Positions 23,422-41,208 of a stretch of DNA of 64,000 nucleotides are shown here, in pieces. Positions within the stretch are counted from its first letter, which is position 1; the number at the start of each line of letters is the position of its first letter. The DNA is from Escarpia spicata (taxonomy: Eukaryota > Annelida > Polychaeta > Sabellida > Siboglinidae). Location of the stretch: assembly GCA_963995525.1 (NCBI GenBank), contig OZ023205.1, positions 56,261,174 through 56,325,173 of the forward strand, read 5' to 3'. The notes beneath the pieces are model-generated. The model searched no databases. It worked only from the letters and a program-made list of their open reading frames with translations, and had not been told where the DNA came from. Both the position numbers and the translations under genes were made by a program.

Positions 23422-26400
23422 CTTAAAACTATGTTTTGGTGTGGTGCGTATATACAAATGTATTTTAAAAAAGCACGTCGACACTATTGCAACTGGTTTG
23501 GCCTGATTATTCACGCATTTACTGGAAGGAAAAACTTACAGAAATATAGGGTGTCCACTCTTAAGCACTGTCAAGGTGATACATTCTCATATCTATGCAC
23601 GGAAGACTTTTATAAGATTGTCTCGGTTGGAGTTTTTTTCGACACATATTTATTTACATTGGTCTTGTAGGTACATAAAGGTGGCAACATAATTGTATAA
23701 AAGTGCCACCCAGCAATAAATGTTATTGTTTGTATCATTTTAAAATGTTATGAATGGAAATGTGCTGTGTTTTCTTTTGTTTTTCTCTTGTGGTTATGTT
23801 ATTTTGTCGCACACTGTTACTTTGCGTAGAGCGGAACTATACCGATCCCCGAATAGGTCAATGGTTTGACCCCCTTTTGCTAGCCAACAGGTCATGGGAT
23901 GAATAAATGATTGTATATAATAATTATTACAGATCAATACTATTCTACCTTCGAGATCTTGTAAGAAGTCTCGCCAATGCATCTGCGTTCGCAGTTCGGC
24001 TCTCCTCTTGTTGGATCCTTCTTCGCCGCTGAATGCCACTACAAACAGATTGTCCACCTGGATGCAATCTAGTTGCGAATCGCTGTGGATGAACAGAGGC
24101 CTCATCACCTCTGCATTCTTGACGACTTCTTGGTATAAACCGAGGCAGGAAAGACCCTCTTGAAACCTAAAAAAAAACTGTGTATAAATGCGTGTTTATA
24201 AAGTGTTTAAATACGAATCTGTATTTTGCATGTACTCTACTGTGTCTGTATGCACAGATTCAGTCGCACTGATATCGAAGTATATAGTTGAACGACCAAC
24301 AAGTATTTTACATAATGTTTACACAGGCGTTTCCAGACATGGTAGTAATGGGGTTTCAAACACTCCAGTTGTTTCCACCCTTGATGCTCGCCAGAATTAC
24401 TAACTTTGATACTCGCTAAAAATACCAACAATTGACTGTCTCGGGGGCACGTCACGCACACCACGTGGATACGCCTATGGTTTATATTGGCGTTTGGCGC
24501 TTCCCACTAACGTTCCAATTTGAAAGTAATTTAGCAGTAATACTACAAGTTGTACACCAAATAACGCAATAAAGAAAATATGTGGGGGCCCATGTTGGTT
24601 TAACATTTTGTTCCCTCATACTGCGAACGCATCCACTATCATAGACACTTGAATAACATATTCCTTTTTGTAAATTATGATAACGTAAGCTATTGTACGT
24701 ACTGCTGAAATGCAGTCTTCCTTCTCAAGTAGACAATGTGGCTTGCCAAAGCCACCACAAGTTCCTCTTTGCGCGTGAACCGGTCCAATGGCACGGCGCC
24801 GATGTACCCAATCAGTTCCTCCAAAGACTGGGATGCTCGCACGAATGCATCTTCATCTGGTGCGTCAGCTAATTAGAGTAACAAGTAAGTTTTCCATGGC
24901 AGTCCTGATGATTGTTTTGCAATGGAGAGAGAAACATTAATATTGCCAAACAATTTCAACAATTAATATTTACCCTAACACAATGTTGCCTTTCAATGGA
25001 TAGTTTTGATATTGTTGTAAACAATTATAATCACATATAGCATCAGTTTACAATCTACTCACAACAGCAGAACAACATCAAACAAATCTAGATCAGGGAC
25101 TTCAATGTAGACACAACTGCATGTGATATACATATGTATATAAAAAACACTTAACTCCTACATTCTTCATATTTTGTATTTTCTAAGTTAAAGGAACCAA
25201 AGGCATCAATATGAGCTTATAAACGTCATGTACTTGTCGATGAAAACGAGCATTCGACGAGGGTCAAAGTCCAAGAAGCCCTAGGCGCTTATTGCACAAG
25301 TATGGGGGGAGCGTTTCAAAGCAGTCTGGAACTGTTTTTCCCACTTTGAATTTTTTAGACCACTTGCGTGACATTGTTGAATGTAGTCGCCAATGGTTAG
25401 ATAATGATATTTTTTTAGTTGTATATGCCCCAAAAATCGCCTCTTTTTTGGCTTTCATAAAATGTTAGCACATTTCATACCTCTATCACCCGCACTTTCA
25501 GGATCGGATCGTCTATGTCATCCGGCGTCGGTGAGGGGTTTCCCATGAGACACGAGAAGGCAATGTCGGAGAAGAATTGTGGCGGCGGTCCACCGTGGAC
25601 CAAGATGTACGCTATCATTCTACCTCCTAGAAAGTATTCCCCCGACGCCTCAGCTAGTTAAATACAGAAAGTGTAAGCCATCAGTAAACGTAAACATTAC
25701 ATGACTGAATTAATGCGCATACACTCATACGCACGCGCACGCACGCACGCACGCACACACGACACACTGGCACAATCTGTACAGGTATTATCTTGTTAAA
25801 CGTAGCCTAAAATAATGCTATTTTATACATCCTGCTTTGTACATCTGCATGACTAGGTAAGATTTATATTTTATTAGCGATTTTATATAAAGAAATAGGC
25901 GCATTATTTGATTGCATCGCGTCAGATATAACCTATTAAAAGGCATATTTTAAGTTAAAAAAAATGCATAAGTGTGCATACTTACGCAAGTATGAATACA
26001 CGCATAGTTTAATGATATGTACAAAGCGAATTTATTTTCGATTTTTAACTAAGCTTCAAATTATTCTCAGCATATACACCTATGACGGCGTGGCACAGAA
26101 CAACACCGTGCGTTGCAATAGTGTAATGGTACGATCATTATCATAAGACGTTGATATTTGTTCTTACCAGATACGTCCACTGACAACGTTTTGCAGTTCT
26201 CCGGGCCTTCAAAGATTCTTGAGTCACGCAGACCCTTCAGTGCCAACCGCATAAATTCTCGTGTTGGCCCGCCGTCGTCGATACCGCCCTCTCCAGAGAA
26301 ACGAACACTAAGCACCCTTTCGTCCACAAACGTAGCCCTTGTGAATCCTCTTCTCGCTCCGTCCATCACGTCATCCCTGGTCACGTTGATGATATTTCTT

Positions 26401-29400
26401 CGGCCTTCTTTATCCAGTCGACAGCTTAGGCGGTTTAATATCTGTTCTGCCGTCTCCGTTCTATACATGGAATGCCCGTGCATACGTTTTACACGTGCAT
26501 AACATATGCATGATGAAAGTGAACTAACTAAAAGTTCGATCTGAACCAATGAATTCTAAATGTGTTATGAATTGTAACGATGTTACATAATGCATTGGAT
26601 GTCATAAAAGTCAATGATTACTTTCAACCATTATTTTATTTTTCGGAGTAGTTAGTTGATTGCCTATGAAGCTGGATTTATTAATAATCAAATTTACTTT
26701 GGTAAACAACGATTATTGAACAAATAATTTGGTCAATTCGTTATACCTAATATCACGCCTATTGATTAGCATGATTCTACCTTTTGTACACACAATACTG
26801 TAGACTCACCTATGTTCTGATCTCCCCTCTTCTCTGATGTCGTCGTCCACTGCATCATGTGTCGGCGTGCTGGACGTTGTCTGATCTGCATCTCGATATA
26901 AACGCTGAAGACGACAGACAATATTATAGCAACATTGTAATCACCCGCCATGAATGACTGATATTAAGTGTTGAATAATGGTATGTACTGGCTTATCCAT
27001 TCAGCTACAAACCAATGGCAGCAGTGGTAACCAATACAGCAGTTTCAGTTTGTACAACTCGTTCCCAAAAGGGTCCTCTTCGGAGTAGAGTGATTAACCA
27101 CTAAATTTTAAAGTATGAGAACGTCGATTTAGTAAACGTATGGCCTATAATAAACATTTATATAAATAAGTAGCGTTGTGTTAGTTAATGCATTTCCAAT
27201 TGGTATATCAGAGGGCATTGGTCCAATGAAGCAAACGAACATGGAAATAACAGAATGGACCTCGGCGCCTGGAAGGAAGTGCATCTACAAACATATCAAA
27301 TGACACCCCATATTGCATATGAGTGACTTGACATTTATGATACAATAACAATGACAGCAGAAATACCGAGGTCACACTTACGCCTTGCACACTCCGCAGT
27401 CGGCGACTGTTGAACACAATTGTCGGCGTTCCCGAGTCGGAGGAGCAGTCACTCAACGAAGGCAGTTCATCATCGTTGTCATCTTGTTGTATCTGTTCGT
27501 ATTGCAGCTGCAGATATTCTTGCGGGGGTTGCGATTGCTGGGCCTGCTGTTCCGGTTGCGATTGCAGTTGCTGGGGCCGAGGTTGTGGTTGCCGGGGCCG
27601 AGGTGGCGGTTGCCGAGGCTGCTGGGCCTGCGGTTCCTGTTGCGATTGCAGTTGCTGGGGCCGAGGTTGCGGTTGCTGGGGCCGAGGTGGCGGTTGCTGA
27701 GGCTGCTGATGCTGCGGTTCAGCTTGTTCCAGAAGTAGAATCTGGCGTGTATCAGTCGTGACTTCTTCCACCTGCTCCACACGGACGTTATATCCAGTTA
27801 TTATTATGCTAACGTTTGTGTAAATATAAATAGTTCGCATATCGACATAAAAGAAATATTATGTCAGATAAGGAGGCAAACGGGCAGAATTCCTCAATCA
27901 TGATTTGAAACTTAAATGACTATTTTCTGAAATGGAAATATTTTGATAGGACTATCAGTGTCCCAAAGTATGTCACGATACGGTGTGACAAATGGGTACG
28001 GAGACTTGGCAGTAGACCGCCGACCTGTTCATCGAGTCCACCTACGAGAGCTTCAAATGTTTGGCAAATTCTTTCATACCACTTTGCCTGTGTGTTTTGG
28101 TTTAAACTTCTATAAGACCGTGGCGCCTTCTGCCCGGTGTATGTGTCAGCAGAAATAAAATATACCACATAGATGGTAATTAGTAATCTTCCGTTGACTA
28201 GCCACAATGAAATAGAGAAACATGGTTGAATAAACCATAACGTAGCCTCGCTTTATGATGGGAGAATACAAATACTACTAATACAAACAATACACATTTA
28301 ATTGTTCTGCGTACCTCATGACTTCTTGAGCAGGTGTGAAGGTAAACTCGCACAGGGTATGTTGCCAGTTTCCCGCAGTACATTTCCACCGAAAACGGAA
28401 TGCCGTCTATGGTTTCCGGCAACCTACCCCCATTGAACGTTGCCAGGTGAAAATCGATGTCGGCTACTTGCAAACCCTGCACCAAGTTCTCTCCACCTGG
28501 CAGGTAGTGGTTTAACATAAGATTTTGTAGACCATCAAGGCTCATAGTACGAGGCACATCGATCACATGTTGTCCACCTCCCTTCCCAAGGCTCACTAGA
28601 CCGTAGCTGTTGCTTTTCGTCGATTTATGCTTCCAACCAATGTAAAGACGCTTCGTCTCTTTCACTATCCGTGGGTTTGTCGACCCTGCCCATGCACCCT
28701 GGTGAAACGATCGAAAAAATAAACATAACGACTGCAATAATAATAAGAACACTTTGTTCTTTTATATTTAACCTGGTTTAGTGTTAAGTTATGCACATGA
28801 CTCCGGTGAAGCAATTTGAAAACACTACGGGGGTGTTTTGAAAGTAATGTGAGAAGACTAGTCTTTTCAAAATAATTTTAAAACCAGTGTAGAGATTTTT
28901 TACTGGATAATGTTTTCACATTCCTACGGAGGCTTCATATTATGCAACTGTAACGGATCGAGTTAATGTAAGATAGAACGTAATGGATAAATGTGTAGAG
29001 TTTACAACTATATCCAACACCGTAATGCATATTACTCAATAGTTACGCAATATACATGTGCCACACGAAAAGGCGCACCATCAGAAGTGATTACTGATTA
29101 GTGCACCTTAAGTTACATACCTTTTTCGATCGCTGGGACTTAAAAAGTTTCACTCTTTGGAGGACTGACGACCCATCTAGTGATTCAGCTAGTGTAACAA
29201 TAACATTAAGAAAATAATCAGTGCATGTATTAATTATAGCGAAGCTTTTACGTGATGATAATATAAATCACAATTCGTATATGTTTAACAGAAAACTTGG
29301 ACATATATTATTGCATATCCTAGATACAGATGTTACCCGGAAACAAATAACTTTAATAAGATTTCATATTATTTTACATGGTTTGTCTTACACTTTTGAA

Positions 29401-30237
29401 CAAATTCTAACATATCGTACAATATACATGTGTATATATTAGTATTTTTTGATTAGGTCTAGATATAGTTATATGAATGGTAGAATACGAGCGTTTTACC
29501 TTGGACGACATCACGGCACCTCTGACGAAGTGTCACGCGATCACCGATTGTGTTGATCCCCAGCGAAGCAAATTCGTCGTCCTTCAATGCCAACACTTCC
29601 TTGGGACCAACCTGTCGTGTATATAATAAATATTCAAACCTTCTTACATAAGTGTATTTGTTCTTGATTCTGCACAAATCCCGTGATTTGTCAGCTTATA
29701 AAACAAGTAAAGTGTACGTTCGTTCATTGTGTATTTTATAGAACCATACATAAGATAAATAGTAATTGCTCTAGATAACATTAAAACAACGCGCCAAATC
29801 TACCACTTTTATGACGTAAAATTCTGACACAAGGCATATCAAAACCGTGAAAGAGCCTTGGGTCTCCGGACTATTTTAGCACGCACATGGTTTGCTCAAC
29901 GTTTGCTAGTATCAAGGCGCGGATATGCCAAATTAAATTTTTGAGGGTCACGTTTCATAATTGTTCTGGGACAATTTCTGGAGTAATTGCGACGTGAATG
30001 GGAAATTTGAAATTAATAAAATTAAATGTGGAAGTTTTGGTTGTGGAGTCAGCTCGAAAAAAGGAAGAGTAGTCAATTATGCCATCACTAAAGAAGTAAA
30101 TTGTATATGTAAGTATACCCGTAAACTGTGCACATTTCACACCCGTGAATGTAAGAATCATACCTTATTTTTGTTGAAATTGTCGATGACACCCTCCAAC
30201 CCCAACTCGCGTAGAATATCGTCCATCTGAGTCATTG
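23125..30237 (-). CDS. SAM-domain HECT-type E3 ubiquitin ligase, multi-exon
   Basis: Exons from 5': 30164-30237 (ATG at 30235), 29500-29611, 29121-29188, 28315-28698, 27382-27771, 26810-26904, 26168-26460, 25481-25653, 24703-24868, about 23941-24166, and 23125-23421 with the stop. Phases agree across most junctions; the acceptor near 24868 and the donor near 23941 are uncertain. Residues 1 to about 62 form a SAM domain (MTQMDDILRELGL, VGPKEVLALKDDEFASLGI). The 128-codon fourth exon (YIGWKHKS, GLVSLGKGGGQHVIDV, FSVEMY) matches a region typical of invertebrate G2E3-like proteins. A Gln/Pro-rich linker (residues about 213-342) leads to a HECT domain: INVTRDDVMDGARRGF, RFSGEGGIDDGGPTREF, MIAYILVHGGPPPQFF, LLAFVTGLDVVPPLGF, catalytic Cys in FANTCANSLRLPV, and Phe at -4 in GEIFTDA. 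It should accept ubiquitin as a Cys thioester and pass it to a substrate. Substrates are unknown. Total length is about 750 residues. Confidence 0.85.
28050..28140 (-). other. possible additional exon of the SAM-HECT gene
   Basis: Between the fourth and fifth exons, ACACAG at about 28110 precedes an open phase-0 stretch reading AKWYERICQTFEALVGGLDE. GTAGGT and GTCGGC could serve as donors. It would fit between exons without disturbing phase. Nothing in it is recognisable, so it may be skipped or not real. Confidence 0.3.
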
Positions 30238-32683
30238 CTGCATTATATAAACAAATGTAACATTATTTTAAATTGTAGCAGGAAATTATATCTTAGAAAT
30301 ATACATTTTATGGAGCTACACAATAACGGGCGTAATGTGATTGAATTAACCTCTCCATCGCGTGACCTGTTACCTAGAAAATATTCCGTCAAGCCATCAA
30401 CAATGGATATCGAACACGTGATGGGTTCGGATACTCCGTTTTATATTTTGTTGAATTTCTGGTCCCAAAAGTGTTTCCTGATGACAAAAACAATACATTC
30501 TAGAACAGCGGTTGTGGAAATTAATTTTGTTTCACCGCGTAACACGTGATGCCGACCAAACCACTTGTCTGTCCCTCTACCCGGAATTGGCCAGCGTCGT
30601 AATTTGTAACAGGAAGTCTGCAGTGTAGAGCGTGGGGAAATACGAAGTGTTGACCATCAAAGGGTATTGCGGTTAACTCAGCTTGCCTTGGCAGTATTGC
30701 CGATAAATCTTGTTTTGAAAATGGATTTCAAAAACTGGTATAACCTACAATGTTCTTTCGGCGGGAAATGGGTCGGAAATCTCAGATTGCGTGTCTACTT
30801 TCTGGAATCATGTTCGCAAGTGTCGGGTTCAACACTTCAGTTTATAAAATATAATATTCACTGTTTTACGGAAAGGAGTGACATTTGCTTGGTTTCGCTG
30901 GACACTGGGCATTATCATCAAATCGACAGTCTGTCCCGTGAAACACGGGACGGACGACACTTCTGCGGAATTAAATACAACTCTTAGCTAAATGTAATGT
31001 TTGATATTTGAAATGTATGCAATGTTGTACTCACGTTCGTTGGAAGTCGTTTCTGTGACAATGTAGGGTCTCTCTCTTTACCTTACAATTATTGCTGCAA
31101 ACAACGGATACAAAAATAAGAAAAGAACAACCTCTCTCTCTGAAATCTTTGTTCGTCTACCTCTTAATATTGCCCAAAGGTTATTATATACTCGTTGCTT
31201 CCCGCGTTCTGGAGTTACCGCCACATTACTGTGTCACATGTTTTCATTCCCGCGTCTTCCACAAACACGTAGGTGGAGGAAATGTACAGGAAATGTCAAA
31301 CATCACGTGGTCGTCTGGTCCAGTCTTCCCGCGTTCTACAGTCACCGCCACTTTAGTGTGATCACGTGTTTTCTTTCCCGCATTTTGTTTTGTGTCTATT
31401 CCGAAACCCGTGCGTGTGTTGATTGCTTACTGCGTTCCCGTGCCATTTCTTAATGCGACATATTTGGTCTTAGCCACTCGATTGTCTTTGGCATTTTAGC
31501 TGGCTTTATTACGAACACACCAATTACAATGGACAACAAATATTAAATTAGCTTATTGGTAAGGCTTGGGCAGATTTCAGCTGCGATATTCATAAGTTGC
31601 GCCATAAACATACGTTCCTGTCTAATTGAAAGGTTTGATGATAAGTACAGGAAATGTTAAACATCACGTGGCCGTCTGGTCAACGTTTACGTCATCCACG
31701 TTCTTTTCGCGCAATTTGGCTTGTTTTAAGTGCAGACACGATACAAAAGTGACAGTTGTGATTTGGGAATTTTAAGCTTCTCGCTAGCATATCATATACA
31801 GCTCTTGTTTTTTTGTCTTGTAGAGAGGGCCCTACACTCATATGCAACCACATGCTTGCAATTGGACTGTTTTCGGTATATTTCCTCTTTCCATATTGAA
31901 TCAACTAACTATGTATTTAATTATTTGCAAGATATTCATTATACGTGAATGTGACTTGTGCATTACCATTTTCTTGTCACATCTAAGTTCACCTACTTCA
32001 TCAATGCGAATTGCATCACAATGAAACTGTTTCTGATAGTGTCTTCCAGCCAAAAAATTCCTATGGACGAGTGTGTTAACGAGAAGTTTGTGAAAGGTTG
32101 TATGTGGGAGCGAGTGTGCGTGCGAGTGAGCGTGCGCATGTGATTATGTGCGTGTATGCAATGCTAAAAATGATTCAAAATGCAAGCGTAGATGGCGCTC
32201 AACTGTAGTGAATAACCCAGTCACAATTTACATAGGGTCTACTGCCCGTGAATAAAAGAAACAACTTACAATAGTTTAGTTATATACATATGCGTGGGAA
32301 CCGGAGTTGGGGGGACTGAACCGAAATATTTAGGTGGGGGGCTTGAGATTGAGATGAGATTTAACCCCATATATTTACAGTCACGTGGTTGTCTTGTGTG
32401 TCTCAAGGAGGAAGAATATGAGTTTTCTCTTCGTAAATACCAGTGAGGATGTATTAGTTGCACATACTTGTATGTGCATTTTCTAATTAATTTTATGCGC
32501 CACTTGACGATTTTGTGGGTTTGTTTGGGTTTGATTTTTTGTGTCTTTGTGCAGACAAAATATGTGACCTGGCAACACTGTTCATAGCAAAATGTTTAGC
32601 GTTTAATGATACATTTTACAAAAACAAATTAACATTTTACATACAATCTGTCATCACTAGCGTTACTTCATGTCCTCTAGTTC
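30238..32683. other. 5' region of the SAM-HECT gene with repeated modules
   Basis: No coding gene is supported. The ATG exon is preceded by a good acceptor (ATAATGCAG), so at least one 5' UTR exon and the promoter lie here. At 31197-31235 and 31325-31365 a module with CCCGCGTTCT, YACCGCCAC and GTGTGATCAC-like sequence is repeated. At 31288-31318 and 31651-31681 AGGAAATGT followed by AAACATCACGTGG and CGTCTGGTC is repeated. CACGTG E-boxes in the modules suggest regulatory sequence; this is inference. Frames at 30235-30987 show no family features. Confidence 0.45.
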
Positions 32684-32809
32684 AAGTTCGCCACTTATGT
32701 TATGTTATGTTATGTTATATTATGACATCTATTGCGCTTAGGCGGTGACACGTGGTACAAGCCATCGGTACAGCTCGATCGCTTCTTGGACGACTTGCGG
32801 CTTGTTTCG

Positions 32810-38098
<5,289 letters not shown>

Positions 38099-38966
38099 CT
38101 GTGAACTAAAATGAAGATATACATTTATTATGAAATGCACTCTCATGAAAAATACACGACAAGTTTGCAGCAGTTACCTTTATTTGACCTGGCAATGATG
38201 CTACAACTGTATTTACAACAATACAATTGACACACATGCATGCTATAATTATAGGTTTATAACCACACAGGCACGCACGCACACACATGGGAATATATTA
38301 CAGTTGTATCTTCCATGGTTGTAATTTACTGGGGGCATGCAAGATAGGCGATTCATAGATTGACTGCCTCCACAGTACTTCCATATCTGGGAACAGACAG
38401 ACACATACAATATAATCATACTGTTCTAATGAATATGTCTGGCTTAACTAGTGGCACTTATTTCAAAACAATAATCGCATCTACATGTGACCACATCAAA
38501 GCAGTTGCCTACACACAACTATGACCAGACAGTCTCAATAATTACCACTTCGTGCCGCATGCTATATTGGGCGGCATCGTAAATCGCTGCGATTGACAGG
38601 CAGTTACACTGTAGCGTATCTACGGTTTGGTAAACTGTGCCTCAGCTATTCGATTCACTTAACTAAAAAGAAACAATTAAACTGTAGACAGAAAAAAAAC
38701 ATGTGACGCAAATGACGGCTAAATTCAGTTTTTTCGATGATTTAATGTACATGCTTCTTGTTAAACCGACTTCGAATATTATAGCTATTTATAATAATTG
38801 AAACATAAACTTGGACACAAACGAACGGCATTTGCAATAAGCGAAAGTTGAAAAAAGTTGTCTCTTCCCATGTATACAAAATAAGTTTGATATATTCTAC
38901 CAAGGATATCCAGACGGAAACAATTTAAAAACTGCATTTGAGCGGTAGAAGAAGTACATATATGTC
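38099..38966. other. 5' flank of the integrase gene; possible first exon
   Basis: The missing 5' coding exon should lie upstream of 38098. One candidate at about 38345-38390 (minus) has a TTCCCAG acceptor and ATGGAAGTACTGTGGAGGCA. A related sequence occurs near 18230-18260. The required donor phase was not confirmed, so this is only a pointer. No other gene is seen. Confidence 0.25.
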
Positions 38967-40112
38967 ATGTTATGAAATATGTTTGCCCCAGACTTTCGTC
39001 ACAACATTTAGAAGTACGAACACAACAAATTCTGTGCGCAAACCAAATGTATATGTAACCGTATACGTACAGTCAGAATCATCAGCCATGATCACATGCT
39101 CTGAACACAAAAAGGAATGCGTTTAATAAAATACAAATGGCTGCCAAAGTCTCGTTTTCGACGTACGCATGCTCATTGCGGCACCTTTATAATGTATACC
39201 ATCGCATCGCGCATCGCATCGCATCGCATCGCGCATCGCATCGCGTATCGCATCGCGCATCGCGTATCGCATCGCGCATCGCATCGCGCATCGCATCGCA
39301 TCGCGCATCGCATCGCGTATCGCATCGCGCATCGCGTATCGCATCGCGCATCGCATCGCGCATCGCATCGCGCATCGCGCATCGCGTATCGCATCGCGCA
39401 TCGCATCGCGCATCGCATCGCGCATCGCGTATCGCATCGCGCATCGCATCGCGTATCGCATCGCGCATCGCGTATCGCATCGCGCATCGCATCGCGCATC
39501 GCGCATCGCATCGCGCATCGCATCGCCCATCGCATCGCGCATCGTCCATCGCATCGCGCATCGCATCGCGCCTCGCATCGAGCATCGTCCATAGCATCGC
39601 CCATCGCATCGCGCATCGCTCATCGCATCGCCCATCGCATCGCGCATCGCGTCATCGCTCCATGGCGCTGCAGGTTGCCACACAAAAACGCGATGGCCCT
39701 TCTCGGCCATCATAATAAGGGCCATCGCGTTTTTGTGTGGCAACCTGCAGCGCCTTGGGGCGATGACGCGATGCGATGGGCGATGAGCGATGCGATGGAC
39801 GATGCGCGGCGCGATGCGATGGACGATACGCGATGCGCGATGCGATACGCGAAGCGATACGATGCGCGATGCGATGGTATAAATTATAAAGATGCCGTAA
39901 TGAGCATGCGTACGTCGAAAACGAGACTTAGGCAGCCATTTGTATTTTATTAAACGCATTCCTTTTTGTGTTCAGAGCATGTGATGATGGCTGATGATGC
40001 TGACTGTACGTATACGGTTACATATATATATATTTGGTTTGCGCACAGAATTTGTTGTGTTCGTACTTCTAAATGTTGTGACGAAAGTCTGGGGCAAACA
40101 TATTTCACAACA
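38967..40112. repeat. fold-back element, about 1.15-kb palindrome with GCGATGCG arrays
   Basis: The left arm (38967-39701) and right arm (39717-40112) are reverse complements around a 15-nt loop (39702-39716). Each arm consists of a unique outer segment of about 235 bp (from TATGAAATATGTTTGCCCCA to the TATAAT/ATTATA region), an array of GCGATGCG-type units, and a conserved inner segment (GGCGCTGCAGGTTGCCACAC). The array is about 450 bp in the left arm and 115 bp in the right. Long open frames on both strands result from the array and are not genes. A half copy lies at 17353-17870, and outer-arm relatives lie at 19290-19400 and 51410-51540. No transposase is encoded. Confidence 0.9.
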
Positions 40113-40124
40113 CGGACATATATA

Positions 40125-40400
40125 GTGACCAGATAATTCTGAGTAATTCCTACTCGCTTTAACTGATACAACGTGTACAATCGTTTCCCGTCCTTTTTCA
40201 CAATATTTTCGACATGATTATTCCATGTCAGATCCTGTGAAATTGTAAGAAGTTTGGCATGGTCTACTTGATCTAAATCTTTTCCATCGATCGTTATATT
40301 CGGGATAGCGTTTCGAAAATTGCGGTCTTGTGCAAAACAGGTGATCATCTCTTTTTATTTTCCCGAATTAATTTTCATATAATTCTGTTCTGTCCACCTA
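40125..40400 (-). pseudogene. LINE reverse-transcriptase fragment
   Basis: Minus-strand frame: an ITIDGKDLDQVDHAKLL block, then ISQDLTWNNHVENIVKKDGK and RLYTLYQLKRVGI. This pattern of L-DG-V...K-LG, DLTW-HV, K-RLY-L-QLKR is the thumb-side region of CR1/L2-like LINE polymerases. The usual Gly after Leu in KLLG is missing and the frame runs out at both ends. It sits directly against the fold-back element. Confidence 0.7.
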
Positions 40401-40480
40401 GCGGCAACGTCAACCGATTCTAGTATAACAGATACACGCTTTCTGTCGCATACTTCGAACAATGTACTGTCATCTATATA
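40401..40480. other. spacer before arm B
   Basis: Possible continuation of the LINE fragment. No separate feature. Confidence 0.3.
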
Positions 40481-40820
40481 TTCCATTCATAACATTATAA
40501 AATAATACAAACAATAACATTTATTGCTGGGTGGCACTTTTATACAATTATGTTGCCACCTTTGTGTACTTACAAGACCAATGTAAATAAATATGTGTCG
40601 ACAAAATTCAAACCGAGACAATCTTATAAAAGTCTTCCGTGCATAGATATAATGAGAATATATCACCTTGACAGTGCTTAAGAGTGGACACCCTATATTT
40701 TTCTAAGTTTTTCCTTCCAGTAAATGCGTGAATAATCAGGCCAAACCAGTTGCAATAGTGTCGACGTGCTTTTTTTTAATACATTTGTATATACGCACCA
40801 GACCAAAACATAGTTTTAAG

Positions 40821-41117
40821 TATTCGGCTACGGTAACTGTCATGGTGGAATCGTTTGCTGTTATAGAAGAAGGGCGTCTTGGCCAACTACTGGCATTCGT
40901 CACTGGGCTGGACGTAGTCCCCCCGCTGGGATTTGAACCCATCCCAGCTTTGGAATTCAACCACCCCGGAGATGCAGATTATGCATACTTAGAAGGCGTG
41001 CCGTTCGCCAACACCTGTGCAAATTCCTTGCGACTGCCAGTGTTGCCTTAATACCAGGTGTACAAGGAACGAATGGTAGCTGCGTTGGCAGTAGGATAAA
41101 TATTCACCGACGCGTAG
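40821..41117 (+). pseudogene. copy of the HECT terminal exon with nonsense codons
   Basis: It is the same 297-bp length as the functional exon. The catalytic Cys motif ANTCAN and the SLRLPV segment are intact. GAA in the good copy is TAA here (41049-41051), 11 codons after the catalytic Cys, and a second GAA-to-TAA change follows near 41098. The C-tail with the -4 Phe cannot be made. No other HECT exons adjoin this copy: upstream lie the LINE fragment and fold-back element. It could be used only if the interval between the arms were inverted. Confidence 0.85.
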
Positions 41118-41208
41118 AGGTAAACAAATTATTTCTAAACCAGCTTATACTGCATGAGCATTACTGATGATTCACAATTTCAATTTACAAGTCCATTTTT
41201 GTTATGAG

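Larger units (their letters stand above)
18486..23759. repeat. arm A of a 5.27-kb inverted duplication
   Basis: The whole segment is present in reverse complement at 40481-52345, interrupted there only by the LTR element 41209-47800. Excluding the insertion the two copies have the same length (5274 and 5273 bp) and are collinear throughout. Divergence looks low by eye, with scattered substitutions and small indels. Contents from left to right: a motif family ending in CATGTCCGATATC, a repeat flank related to the fold-back element (19290-19400), a GGAGAGCCTC cluster, a LINE tail, a decayed integrase paralogue, a second LINE tail, and the terminal exon of the HECT gene near the right edge. Beyond 18486 and 23759 the copies share nothing obvious. 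Confidence 0.95.

Noticed and set aside
27385..27761. Plus-strand frames rich in Leu/Arg, Cys/Gly or Val/Ala
   Set aside because: Shadows of the Gln/Pro-rich ligase exon on the minus strand.
30235..30987. Two plus-strand frames of about 105 codons upstream of the ligase gene
   Set aside because: No family features, and they lie in the presumed 5' UTR intron on the opposite strand.
39117..39959. Two mirrored 278-codon frames on opposite strands, and those at 17324-17773
   Set aside because: Products of the GCGATGCG array (Arg/Ile/Ala/Ser/His or Met/Arg/Asp/Ala runs) and of the palindrome. Not genes.
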